From Cohnella zeiphila (GTDB lineage: Bacteria > Bacillota > Bacilli > Paenibacillales > Paenibacillaceae): a stretch of 64,000 nucleotides of DNA. Under the pieces are notes generated by a model. The model was not told the origin of the DNA. It saw nothing but the letters and a program-made list of their open reading frames with translations, and did no database searches. Numbering within the stretch: position 1 is the first letter of the stretch; each line of letters opens with the position of its first letter. Positions 9,367 through 17,891 of the stretch are shown here, piece after piece. The position numbers and the translations under genes are program-made. The stretch covers positions 1-64,000 of the forward strand of contig NZ_JACJVO010000040.1 in assembly GCF_014212055.1 (NCBI RefSeq), written 5' to 3'.

Positions 9367-10734
9367 TTAACCCGCTTCTTTCCGAGGGACGACCTTCCCG
9401 TTTTCCGCAAAAAATCTCAAATAAGCCCGGCCGTAGTTTTGCTTTCGGGTCAGATGCACGATCAGGCCGATGAACGCGATGACCAGCCCCATAATCCCGA
9501 AGATCGTCGTAATGCCGAGGAACACGTACTTCATCACCCGCATCGAGAACATCATCTCGTTGATCGGCAATACGAAGTTGGAGATCGCCACGCAAGCGAC
9601 GATAATAATCATGATGTTGCTGACCAGCCCGGCCTGCGTGGCGGCCGTTCCCAGAATCAGCCCGCCGACGGTCGTCGCGGTCGAACCGATCGTTCGCGGC
9701 AGCCGAATGCTCGCTTCCGTCAGCAGCTCCATCATGAGCAGCATGAACAGCACTTCGATAAAGGACGGGTACGGTACCGGCGCGCGGCTTCCGGCAATCG
9801 ACAAGGCCAGCTGCACCCGGAGAAATTCGGGATTGTACGAGGTCAGGCCGACATAGAACGAGGCCATCGTCAGGTTGAAAAACAAGCCGATATAGCGAAG
9901 CACGAGCAGAAACCGCGAGGTCCAGTAATGCGAATACACATCGTCCATCGCCGTCATGAAATCGTAAAACACGGCGGGAGCGACAATCCCGAAGGGAGTC
10001 CCTTGGACCAGAATCGCCACTTTGCCCTGACTGAGGTTCAATACGACCCGATCGGGCCGCTCGGTGATCATGACCGTCGGGAAAAGGGTTCGTCTGGCGG
10101 GACTCATCTTGCGCTGAAGCTGTCCCGCCGCCTGGATGACGATATGATCGCTTATTCGCTTCAGATCCTTTTTGATTCCTTCGAGAACCTCGGGGTCGAC
10201 GAGCTCCCGATCGTAGAAGATCGCGATTTCGGTTTTCGGATGGGATTCCAGATTGGCCCTCTCCACCGTCAGGCTCGACTCGGTATAACGGCTTCGAATG
10301 ACGTTCATGTTGGTGTCCAATTCCTCGCTGAACGCGTGCTTCGGACCGACGACCGAAACTTCCACTTCCGCGGGACCCGGCGAGGAGTTCAACGGCTTTT
10401 TCATCGGAACGTTGGCGATGAACGTATCTTCGATGCAGACGATCGCTTCGCCTTTGATGACCCGTTCGAGGAGTTGACCCGGACTCGACGACGTTTTTTG
10501 ATTGATCAGCGAACGAACGTAATTCTCGTAGCTCTCCGCCCGATCGGCCTGGTATAGCGGCAGAACTAGATCCCGCTGGATTTTGAGGTCGTCGCAGATA
10601 CTTTTCAAATAAAAGAGATGCACTGTCGTATCATGATGATCAAGCTGTCTGATCACGAAGTCGGAGGACTCGGCCATGGGCGAATCCAGCAACTCCTTCA
10701 GCTGTTGTACGTGTTCGGTCGACAGGAGCGGCAC
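9367..10734 (-). CDS. Spore germination protein, GerAA type
   Basis: First subunit of the germinant receptor, 455 residues. A hydrophilic N-terminal half (about residues 1-235) is followed by hydrophobic segments including RYIGLFFNLTMASFYVGLTS and a GerA-family core with LLTEASIRLPRTIGSTATTVGG. The GTG at 10734 abuts AGGGAG with no spacing, whereas a CTG three codons in lies eight bases beyond GGGAGG, so initiation at 10725 is possible. It leads the gerAA-AB-AC order. Expression in the forespore under sigma-G is expected for the family; I see no clear promoter. Confidence 0.93.
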   Translation of the reverse strand: MPLLSTEHVQQLKELLDSPMAESSDFVIRQLDHHDTTVHLFYLKSICDDLKIQRDLVLPLYQADRAESYENYVRSLINQKTSSSPGQLLERVIKGEAIVCIEDTFIANVPMKKPLNSSPGPAEVEVSVVGPKHAFSEELDTNMNVIRSRYTESSLTVERANLESHPKTEIAIFYDRELVDPEVLEGIKKDLKRISDHIVIQAAGQLQRKMSPARRTLFPTVMITERPDRVVLNLSQGKVAILVQGTPFGIVAPAVFYDFMTAMDDVYSHYWTSRFLLVLRYIGLFFNLTMASFYVGLTSYNPEFLRVQLALSIAGSRAPVPYPSFIEVLFMLLMMELLTEASIRLPRTIGSTATTVGGLILGTAATQAGLVSNIMIIIVACVAISNFVLPINEMMFSMRVMKYVFLGITTIFGIMGLVIAFIGLIVHLTRKQNYGRAYLRFFAENGKVVPRKEAG

Positions 10735-10877
10735 CTCCCTTTTTGGCTGGAGCGAGCGTAAGGCCGGCTGCGCTGCTTCCTATTGTAACCAATGCAAAGA
10801 TTGGATATCCGACGCTACAATCGGCCTCCGCCGATGCCGATAAAAGAGACAGGACGATAATAGATCGGAGGCTTCGC

Positions 10878-11774
10878 ATGTTTGCCAATCGTAAGGCCAA
10901 GATGGGCTCCGGCGCGCAGCCCAATACGGGTGCGGCATCGGGCCGTTCGGGAAGCGCGCCCGGCGGATGGCAGGCGCTGCAGCGAACGGTCGGCAATCAA
11001 GCCGTACTGCAGATGATCGGCGGCGACGGGAGACCGGCGAGACGGAAGAACCTGAAAGACACGTCGTCGACGCGGGAAGAGAGATTGGCCAAAACCGTCG
11101 AGGCCGCCAAGAAGAAACGCAAGAACGAAAAGGACGATGCGCTTGCCGTCAGGCGAGGGAAATATACCCTCGGCATGCACGGGTACAAAAAGTCGGAGCA
11201 GAAGCGGCTGTCGAATGCGTACGGCATCAGCGTAACGGGCTCGACGCACGAATCGGAGCATACGATCGGCTTCGAACCTCTCAACCAGACGTCGGGGAAC
11301 AAACGGGGAGAGAACGCCACGGCGCGGTCCCTGGAGAATCGGGCCCCGGCCTATCAGGAAGTGAAGGAGCTTCACCGCGACCACATCGGGACGGGCACTC
11401 ACGGATCGCGGGACGCGTCGGGCTTCAATTCGGAAGAATATCGCAACAGCCAGCGCAGCCTGCTGGAGGCGGGGGACGTCAGCAGCGCCGTGCAGCTCAA
11501 CCAGCTCGGCTACGCGTTCGATCCGAACAAGTCGGCGCTGACGGCGACGGAAGAAGGCAAAGCGGCGACGGACTCCTACGATACGATGGTCGCCAACATG
11601 AATTCCGTCGCCTATGCGCAGGATGACGACGAGGTGTCGGTTGGCGTCGACGCCAAGCAGAAGGCGGAGATGTATTTGGCGCGCCGCGCCGCGATTACGG
11701 GCAAGTTCCCGACGATCGAAGAGGAGAACGCGGCAAGAATCAAGTTCGGCTTGGATCCGATCGCCGATTCTTGA
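10878..11774 (+). CDS. Orphan protein with LQRTVGNQAV motif, unknown function
   Basis: A 298-residue soluble protein that I cannot assign to a function. The N-terminus is Gly/Ser/Ala rich, then WQALQRTVGNQAVLQMI at residues 31-47. This short motif is common near the N-terminus of cargo and toxin-like proteins associated with extracellular contractile injection systems and with DUF4157. A Lys/Arg-rich stretch (53-95) leads to a domain with clustered His (H101, H124, H128, H166, H169, H175) and segments HESEHTIGFEPLNQTSG and ELHRDHIGTGTHG. The C-terminus is acidic and helical. GGAGG lies seven bases before the ATG. It is monocistronic, divergent from the germination operon and followed by a terminator. 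No injection-system or immunity gene is nearby. Confidence 0.8.
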   Translation: MFANRKAKMGSGAQPNTGAASGRSGSAPGGWQALQRTVGNQAVLQMIGGDGRPARRKNLKDTSSTREERLAKTVEAAKKKRKNEKDDALAVRRGKYTLGMHGYKKSEQKRLSNAYGISVTGSTHESEHTIGFEPLNQTSGNKRGENATARSLENRAPAYQEVKELHRDHIGTGTHGSRDASGFNSEEYRNSQRSLLEAGDVSSAVQLNQLGYAFDPNKSALTATEEGKAATDSYDTMVANMNSVAYAQDDDEVSVGVDAKQKAEMYLARRAAITGKFPTIEEENAARIKFGLDPIADS

Positions 11775-11863
11775 CAACATTTTCGATTCCTCCTACACTT
11801 GCTTCCATTATAAGCGGACTCGCCGGCGGCGTTCTTGCCCGTGACGTGTTCGGTCAAGCGGGC

Positions 11864-11906
11864 AGCCCCGGCAAACTTCCTATTCATGGAAGGCGCCGGG
11901 GCTTTT
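11864..11906 (+). terminator. Terminator after the LQRTVGNQAV gene
   Basis: GCCCCGGC and GCCGGGGC form an eight-base stem around a 22-base loop, followed by TTTTG. Confidence 0.65.
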
Positions 11907-12034
11907 GTCGTCCGGCGAAGTGAAACGCTTGGAGCCGCTTTTCCCGCGGGGTTCGTTTGCGATGCGCCTCCGCGATTGCTATACTGGGCACGAACGCAGA
12001 TTCGTCTTACTCTTTTCGGACAGGAGCCCAGCCG

Positions 12035-13303
12035 ATGCGAACCCGTTCTCCCTGGATAAGGTACGCGATCATTTTTGCCGCTTATGCGATCGTGATGGCA
12101 TTATACGCGAAATATACGTCACCCAATACCGTCCCCGCCGCTTACCAGGGGACCGATGTCGATCCGGCGACTTATTTTACGCCGCAGCAATTGCACGACA
12201 GCGAGACGCTGAACGCGGCGAGAAACTGGATCTTCTTCCTCGGCGGGCCGTGGGAATGGCTCATCTACCTGCTGCTGCTCGTCGGGGGCACGGGAAGCCG
12301 CTGGTGGGCGTCGCTGGCTCGGCGGAAGTGGCCGCTATCCGTGCGTTTTCCCGTTTTCGTGCTGGCGGTCAACGCGTTCGCATTCGTGCTGTACTTGCCC
12401 TTGCAAATATTCAGCTACGCGATGTCCAAGTCTTACGGAGTCACGACCCAGCCGGTGCTCGGCTGGCTGAGGGATAAGCTGGTCGGCTTCGCGGTCTCCT
12501 ACATTACCGCGCTGGCCGTGGCGGCGGTCGTGTTCTGGATGCTGTCGCGCGGCGGGAGATGGTGGCTGAAGCTGTGGCTGATCTCGATCCCGTTCACGCT
12601 GTTCATGATGTACGTGCAGCCGGTCGTCATCGATCCGCTGTACAATCACTTCTCCCGGTTGTCGGACCCGAATCTGGAGAAGAAGATCTTGGATATGGCC
12701 GCGAATGCGGGCATTCCCGCGGACCGGGTGTACGAAGTGAAAATGTCGGGCAAGACGAACGCCATGAACGCCTACGTCAGCGGAATCGGCTCTTCGCTGC
12801 GCATCGTGCTCTGGGATACGACGCTCAAAAGCCTAGACGAGCCGGAAATCCTGCTAATTATGGGCCATGAGATGGGACACTACGTCATGCATCATCTGGA
12901 ATGGAGCGCGGTCGGCGCGGTCGGTTCTTCGCTGGCCGTGCTATGGATCGGCTCGAAGCTGTACGCCTGGCTCATCCGCAGGCGCGGCGAAGCCTGGGGC
13001 ATCCGCTCGCTGGCGGATCCGGCGGCTCTGCCCGCGATGCTGCTTCTGCTGTCGGTGCTGTCGTTCGTGTCGCTGCCGATCTCGAACGCGGTCTCCCGGC
13101 AAGCCGAGGCTTCTGCGGACCAATACGGCATGAAGCTGATCGGAAGCGCCGACGGGGCGGTGACGATGTACCAGAAGATGGCGGCGGCTTCCTTAAGCGA
13201 CGTCAATCCGCCGCTGCTCTCCTTTTGGTTCCGCGACGACCATCCCACCGATATGGATAGAATGATCGATGCCGAGCGATTCGCCAAAGCCCATGGGGAA
13301 TGA
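12035..13303 (+). CDS. M48 family membrane metallopeptidase (Ste24/HtpX-like)
   Basis: Zinc protease in the membrane, 422 residues. The N-terminal half has several hydrophobic segments (IIFAAYAIVMALYA, WLIYLLLLVGG, FVLAVNAFAFVLYLPLQIF). The catalytic motif HEMGH is at about residues 278-282, and a downstream conserved block SRQAEASADQYGMKL supplies the third ligand Glu. The Ste24-like N-terminal domain ends with an NAMNAYVSG segment typical of M48. CAGGAG lies eight bases before the ATG. A role in membrane protein turnover or CAAX-type processing is known for the family; the substrate here is unknown. The next gene overlaps its end. Confidence 0.9.
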   Translation: MRTRSPWIRYAIIFAAYAIVMALYAKYTSPNTVPAAYQGTDVDPATYFTPQQLHDSETLNAARNWIFFLGGPWEWLIYLLLLVGGTGSRWWASLARRKWPLSVRFPVFVLAVNAFAFVLYLPLQIFSYAMSKSYGVTTQPVLGWLRDKLVGFAVSYITALAVAAVVFWMLSRGGRWWLKLWLISIPFTLFMMYVQPVVIDPLYNHFSRLSDPNLEKKILDMAANAGIPADRVYEVKMSGKTNAMNAYVSGIGSSLRIVLWDTTLKSLDEPEILLIMGHEMGHYVMHHLEWSAVGAVGSSLAVLWIGSKLYAWLIRRRGEAWGIRSLADPAALPAMLLLLSVLSFVSLPISNAVSRQAEASADQYGMKLIGSADGAVTMYQKMAAASLSDVNPPLLSFWFRDDHPTDMDRMIDAERFAKAHGE

Positions 13304-14027
13304 GCTGGGGCTCTATTTGCTGGGCGGGTTGAAAACGGCGCCGTTGTTTATGGAAGGAATGCGTCTCGCGCTGCACGAACGGTTGAAGGCGGCGGGGGAG
13401 GGGGTACATTCCCGCTTATTGCTGCCTTACGGGGATTGGAGCCGGCAAGCCGTGCCCCAGCTGTGGGAGATCCGCCGGGACATGAGGCGAACTCCGCATC
13501 GGACCGCGCGGTCGACGGGCGGCAGACGGGCGTTGCTGGCGATCGACGAGGAAGAGCGGTCGTCCGGCGTCCCGGCGCCGGGCAGACGAATTCTGATCGG
13601 TCACAGCGGCGGAGGCGTGGCGGCGGTGCATGCGGCGCAGACGCTCTGGGAACGCGAGGGCGGGCAGCCGTGCCCGGTCGTCCTCGTCGGCTCGCCGAGG
13701 ATCCGCATCCCCGAGCGGCTGCGTGCGGCCACGCTCTATATCCATGCGGAGGGACGCACGCCCGGGCGGTCGGCCGATCCGGTCGCGCGGATCGGCTCCT
13801 TCGGGGGCTGGACCGTCTCCGACCGCTCCCGGCTGCCCGTCTGGCGAGCCGGCAAGTTCGCGCCGGAGAACGCCGTCTCGGTCCCGGTCATCGGCGGTCA
13901 CGCGGACTATTTCCGCGACCGGACGCCGTTCGTCGACCCGCAAGGACGTTCCAACCTGGACCGGCTGCTGGAGATCGTATGGCCGTGGCTTTGCTCGCGG
14001 CTCGGCCTTATCCCGGAATCGACTTGA
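13269..14027 (+). CDS. Alpha/beta-hydrolase-like protein
   Basis: A 252-residue protein. LIGHSGGG near residue 113 is a nucleophile elbow and GGHADYF near residue 215 could hold the catalytic His, so an esterase or lipase-like fold is likely. The gene overlaps the end of the M48 peptidase gene in another frame. Neither the ATG at 13269 nor the in-frame ATG at 13293 has a good ribosome site, so the start is open; coupling to the upstream gene is likely. Substrate unknown. Confidence 0.75.
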   Translation: MPSDSPKPMGNELGLYLLGGLKTAPLFMEGMRLALHERLKAAGEGVHSRLLLPYGDWSRQAVPQLWEIRRDMRRTPHRTARSTGGRRALLAIDEEERSSGVPAPGRRILIGHSGGGVAAVHAAQTLWEREGGQPCPVVLVGSPRIRIPERLRAATLYIHAEGRTPGRSADPVARIGSFGGWTVSDRSRLPVWRAGKFAPENAVSVPVIGGHADYFRDRTPFVDPQGRSNLDRLLEIVWPWLCSRLGLIPEST

Positions 14028-14043
14028 TGGACAGGCTGAAGGC

Positions 14044-14075
14044 AAAAAAAGCCGCGCTCGGCAAGCCGAGGCGGC
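14044..14075 (-). terminator. Terminator of the small spore peptide gene
   Basis: Read on the minus strand, GCCGCCTCGGC, a TT loop and GCCGAGCGCGGC form a strong hairpin followed by seven T. It lies 20 bases after the stop of the 34-codon gene. Confidence 0.85.
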
Positions 14076-14095
14076 GAGAAAAGCGGTCGTGCCAA

Positions 14096-14200
14096 TTAAT
14101 AGAAGATGCCGGCTTTGAGAATGATAACCAGCAGCACGAACAGAACGAGCACGAATGCGGCACCGTTTGTTGCGCAAGAAGCTCCACCAACATAGCCCAT
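14096..14200 (-). CDS. YjcZ family sporulation peptide (34 residues)
   Basis: A very short gene with the hallmarks of the YjcZ/SscA-like spore peptides: N-terminal MGYVGGASCATNGAAF with Gly and one Cys, then a single hydrophobic helix (VLVLFVLLVIIL) and a short KAGIFY end. GGGGTGAT lies just before the ATG and a strong terminator follows. Family members occur in the spore coat and membrane of Bacillota; I infer sporulation expression here. Confidence 0.85.
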   Translation of the reverse strand: MGYVGGASCATNGAAFVLVLFVLLVIILKAGIFY

Positions 14201-14241
14201 GATATCACCCCGCTGTAGGTTGATGTTGTGGTTCACCCTCC

Positions 14242-14250
14242 TATCATATG
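14242..14250 (-). promoter_or_regulatory. Possible sporulation sigma -10 box
   Basis: On the minus strand CATATGATA fits the CATANNNTA pattern of the mother-cell sigma factors and lies about 42 bases before the YjcZ-type start. No confident -35 element is seen. Confidence 0.3.
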
Positions 14251-14332
14251 TGGGGAGAATATCGTGGACTGGACATACGCACAGTTCTGGTTTTTTTATT
14301 TTAACCGCATCGGCGCGCTTGCGACGTTCGAT

Positions 14333-15232
14333 TTAACCGGCCATCCGATCGTGGTCCTCGCATTTATCCGAGCAGTAGCCGTTGTGTTCCCGCTCGCAGT
14401 CGTCGCAGACGATGAATTGCATGTGGCAAGTATCGTCCGTGCAGTTGATGTAACGGTCTGCGGGCTTGCCGCAGTGGTGGCAGCGGCCGACGACGATATC
14501 CTCGTCCGTATGGTTGATCGGCACGGAGATTCGCTCGTCGAACACGTAGCATTTGCCGTCGAACAGCCGTCCCTTTACTTCCTCGTCTTTGCCGTAAGTG
14601 ACGATGCCGCCTTCCAGCTGGTACACTTCCTTGAACCCTTCCTTGATCAGGAAGCCGCTCAGTTTCTCGCAGCGGATGCCTCCCGTACAATAAGTGAGCA
14701 CGGGCTTGTCCTTGAACCCGTCCATGTTCTCGCGGATCCAGGTCGGGAATTCGCGGAAGCTCTCGACGTCCGCGCGGATCGCGCCCCGGAAGTGCCCGAG
14801 GTCGTACTCGTAGCCGTTGCGTCCGTCCAGCACGACGACGTCGTCCCGCCGGAGCATCTCGTAAAACTGCTTCGGCGCCAGACGCGCCCCGCTGACGACG
14901 TTCGGATCAAGCTCCTCTTCGTCGAAGCGCATCGTCACGAGCTCCTTGCGGTAGCGGACGAATATTTTCTTGAACGCGTGCTCTTCCGCTTCGTCGATCT
15001 TGAAGACGGTGTCCGCAAACAACGGATTCGCCTTCAGGTCGCGCATATATCGCTCGGTCTGCTCCGGGGTTCCGGACAGCGTGCCGTTGATCCCTTCGTC
15101 GGCGATGAGAATGCGGCCTTTGACGCCGAGCTCCTTGCAGTAGGCCAGATGCTCCTGGGCGAACGTCTCCGCCTCCGGCAGCCGGACATATTTATAGAAC
15201 AGCAGCACCCGATAGGGGAACGATGGATTCAT
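14333..15232 (-). CDS. trhO: tRNA U34 hydroxylase TrhO (rhodanese-like)
   Basis: Hydroxylates uridine 34 of certain tRNAs, the first step of cmo5U/mo5U formation. 299 residues: an N-terminal acylphosphatase-like domain (DEGINGTLSG near 45-54), a rhodanese domain with the active-site loop YCTGGIRCEK (Cys182 and Cys188) and a C-terminal Cys-rich part with CHHCGKPADRY and CDDCEREH. I choose the ATG at 15232 because AAGGTG precedes it by nine bases; an ATG seven codons upstream (15253) is possible. It is monocistronic. Confidence 0.93.
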   Translation of the reverse strand: MNPSFPYRVLLFYKYVRLPEAETFAQEHLAYCKELGVKGRILIADEGINGTLSGTPEQTERYMRDLKANPLFADTVFKIDEAEEHAFKKIFVRYRKELVTMRFDEEELDPNVVSGARLAPKQFYEMLRRDDVVVLDGRNGYEYDLGHFRGAIRADVESFREFPTWIRENMDGFKDKPVLTYCTGGIRCEKLSGFLIKEGFKEVYQLEGGIVTYGKDEEVKGRLFDGKCYVFDERISVPINHTDEDIVVGRCHHCGKPADRYINCTDDTCHMQFIVCDDCEREHNGYCSDKCEDHDRMAG

Positions 15233-15418
15233 GGTCTTTTTCACCTTGTTCATTAGATTTGGGCGACTACTAGTATACCACATCCGCGCGGAGCGTGAGC
15301 AAGCGGCGGGCCGGAATCGCATTCCGGCAGGCATTTCCGGCGTTTCCGGCGGAAAATGGTACGCCGAAGCCGGAATTGTACCTTTACTTGCGGCGGGGAA
15401 AACGGTACGATCTTGCTA

Positions 15419-15433
15419 TAGTAAGCGCTCACA
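15419..15433 (+). promoter_or_regulatory. CcpA cre-like site upstream of the sensor/AraC gene
   Basis: TAGTAAGCGCTCACA matches the cre consensus WTGNAANCGNWNNCW at all but one fixed position. The first eleven bases recur at 26075-26085 before the related transporter operon. This suggests catabolite repression. The rest of the 300-base gap 15254-15557 shows nothing else convincing. Confidence 0.5.
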
Positions 15434-15557
15434 AAGAAAAGGGATTCCTCCGCTTCGCATCTGGTCGGTCGGACTCGGTTGCCATATCGGGCCAAAGCAA
15501 CTACGGTGAGTCATCGGGAGTTGCTTTTCCGTTTTTTTGAGGGGTTAATTTGGGGGG

Positions 15558-17891
15558 ATGAACGTGCCTAAGTTTTCGGGGGTCTTTCGAAGTTTTCTGA
15601 TCTCGTACATCGTCATCCTGATCATTCCCAGCCTGGCCGGGTACATGTCCTACCGCACGTCGATCTCCGTCACGAAGTCCGTCTCGATCGAGAACGGCAT
15701 TACCCAGCTCCAGAAGAGCAAAGAGATATTGGAGCGGCGCATGGCCGAAGTCGAAGGCTTCACTCGGCAGCTAGCGATCAATCAGGACTTGAACGTGCTG
15801 ATGAACGAGAGAACGGCGAATGACCAGACGAACGTCTACGGCATTTGGAAAATGATGAGAGACGTGCTGACGTTCGGGCAGACGAACGATTTTTTGCAGA
15901 ACTTCTTTATTTATCTGACCAACTACAACGTGGTGCTGACGCCGGGCTCTGCTTATTTCCGTCCGGAGCATTATTATGAGAGCTTCCACTACGGCGATCT
16001 GTCGTTCGACGAATGGAAGCAGAAGATTCTCGATCAGACGCACCGCAGCGAGATCATGCCGCTTCATCCGTTCGTCAACAAAGGGACGGATACTTCCGTC
16101 ATCACCTACATGCAGTCGCTGCCGTTGGACAGCTTCAACGGCTCGTCGCCCGCCATCGCGGTCGTGCTGATCGACGCGAAGACGATGACGAGTCTGCTGT
16201 CGGGGCTGACGGACCGCTACGGAGGCTGGGTCGACATCAGCGACGCCCAGGGCCAGCCGATCGCGATGCAGGGCATCGCGCAAGCGGACATCGCGAGCAT
16301 GACGTCGGACCCGAGCTTCGACTCGAACAAGATGGACCAGTTCTACGATGACGATCTGGTCATTACGATTCGCTCGTCGTCGAACGGCTGGGTATACCGG
16401 GCCGGCATTCCGAGACATGCCCTGATGGAGAACGCGAACAAGATCAAAGCGATCACGTGGACCGTGACCGGAATGGCGCTCGTCCTCGGGGTTGTCGTCG
16501 GCTTCCTGCTCGCCTATCGCAACAGCGCCCCGATTCATCGGCTTCTGGGCATCGTGCGCGAGCAGTTCGGCCAGGAAGGAGGCGCTTCGAACCGCAGCGA
16601 CTACGACTTCCTGCACGGCAACATCTCGGAGATGATCACGAGCAACAAACGGCTCGAGTCCGAGCTTCGAAGGCAGCTTCCGCTCGTACGGGACGCTTTT
16701 CTCAAGCGGCTGATCGCCGGCGAATTCAAGTCGCGGGACGAGATTCTGGCCGCGGCGGCCCAGGCGAACACCGGCGTCAGCGGCCATTCCGGCTACGCCG
16801 CGATCCTGCAGATCAACGGCTATTCCGGAATGGACAGCGTCGAGATACTGAACGAGCTGAGCGCGGCGCGGCTGCTGCTGAAGCAGGGACTGATCGACCG
16901 GGCGGGGCAGATTCCGATGACGGACCTGGGCTCGGACAAAATCGTGATTCTGTTCCCGACCGTCGACGGGGAGACCGGGCATCCGGTCGCCCGCGAGGAT
17001 GTCGAGCACTATTTGAACAATCTGGAGAGGCACGTGGCGGCGGAATACCGGATGAGCTTCACCGCCGCGTTGGGCGGCTTTTTCCCGAGCGAGACGGAAG
17101 TTCCGCACTCGTTCGAGCAGGCGAAGCAGGCGCTGGAATACGCCCTCCACTTGAACCGCAAAGGCGTGCTGTGGCACGACGAGATGAAGCTGGAGAGCGC
17201 CACGTTCTATTACCCGCTGGATATGGAGCTGAGGCTGATCGGCACGATCCGCGCCGGGGAGATCGAGGAAGCGCGGCGGATCGTCGATTCCGTCATTTCG
17301 CAAAATACGATGCGGCGCGAGCTGTCGATCGAGATGAAGCACCAGCTGGTCGGGGAGATCAAAGGAACGTTCCTGAAGCTGCTGGACCAGAAAGCATTTC
17401 AGGAGTCGGATCAATTCGAGACCGTCAAAACGCGGATTCTCGGCATTCAGGAGACGGAGACGATCGACGGGGTAAGACGGGAGATCGACGAAGTCATGGG
17501 AACGTTGTGCAGGCTCGTCACGAGCCGCAAAAACGATTCCCATATGCGGACGGTGGAGCAGATCAAGCAGTTCGTGCAGGAGCGGTATTCGGATTCCGAG
17601 CTGACGCTGTATCGAATCGCCGAGCAGGTCGACCGGCCCGAGAAATACATCTCGCAGCTGTTCAAGGAAGTGACCGGCACGAATCTGTCCGACCATCTGG
17701 AGAAAGTCCGCATGGACCGAGCCGTCGCCCTGCTGCGGAACCACGACCATACGGTGGACGAGATCGCGTCCAAGGTCGGCTACAACAGCTCCCATTCGTT
17801 CCGGCGGGCGTTCAAACGGGTAACGGGCGTATCCCCGAGCTCGTTCCGGCAATCCGCCGACCATTGGGAAGGAGGGCAGATCGCCGAATGA
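15558..17891 (+). CDS. Membrane-anchored AraC family sensor-regulator
   Basis: One-component regulator, 777 residues. An N-terminal membrane helix (about 11-28) and a second at about 298-320 bracket an extracytoplasmic Cache-like domain. A HAMP-like/linker region and a long cytoplasmic segment follow. The last ~100 residues are an AraC DNA-binding domain with two helix-turn-helix motifs (LTLYRIAEQVDRPEKYISQL and the signature GYNSSHSFRRAFKRVTGVSP). GGGGGG precedes the ATG. Its stop overlaps the start of a sugar-binding lipoprotein gene by four bases. Related Paenibacillaceae proteins control adjacent LplABC-type importers. A cre-like site lies 125 bases upstream. Confidence 0.92.
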   Translation: MNVPKFSGVFRSFLISYIVILIIPSLAGYMSYRTSISVTKSVSIENGITQLQKSKEILERRMAEVEGFTRQLAINQDLNVLMNERTANDQTNVYGIWKMMRDVLTFGQTNDFLQNFFIYLTNYNVVLTPGSAYFRPEHYYESFHYGDLSFDEWKQKILDQTHRSEIMPLHPFVNKGTDTSVITYMQSLPLDSFNGSSPAIAVVLIDAKTMTSLLSGLTDRYGGWVDISDAQGQPIAMQGIAQADIASMTSDPSFDSNKMDQFYDDDLVITIRSSSNGWVYRAGIPRHALMENANKIKAITWTVTGMALVLGVVVGFLLAYRNSAPIHRLLGIVREQFGQEGGASNRSDYDFLHGNISEMITSNKRLESELRRQLPLVRDAFLKRLIAGEFKSRDEILAAAAQANTGVSGHSGYAAILQINGYSGMDSVEILNELSAARLLLKQGLIDRAGQIPMTDLGSDKIVILFPTVDGETGHPVAREDVEHYLNNLERHVAAEYRMSFTAALGGFFPSETEVPHSFEQAKQALEYALHLNRKGVLWHDEMKLESATFYYPLDMELRLIGTIRAGEIEEARRIVDSVISQNTMRRELSIEMKHQLVGEIKGTFLKLLDQKAFQESDQFETVKTRILGIQETETIDGVRREIDEVMGTLCRLVTSRKNDSHMRTVEQIKQFVQERYSDSELTLYRIAEQVDRPEKYISQLFKEVTGTNLSDHLEKVRMDRAVALLRNHDHTVDEIASKVGYNSSHSFRRAFKRVTGVSPSSFRQSADHWEGGQIAE

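Noticed and set aside
16457-17887. In-frame N-terminal extension of the lipoprotein at 17888
   Set aside because: It overlaps the sensor gene throughout, and the signal peptide with lipobox begins at 17888.
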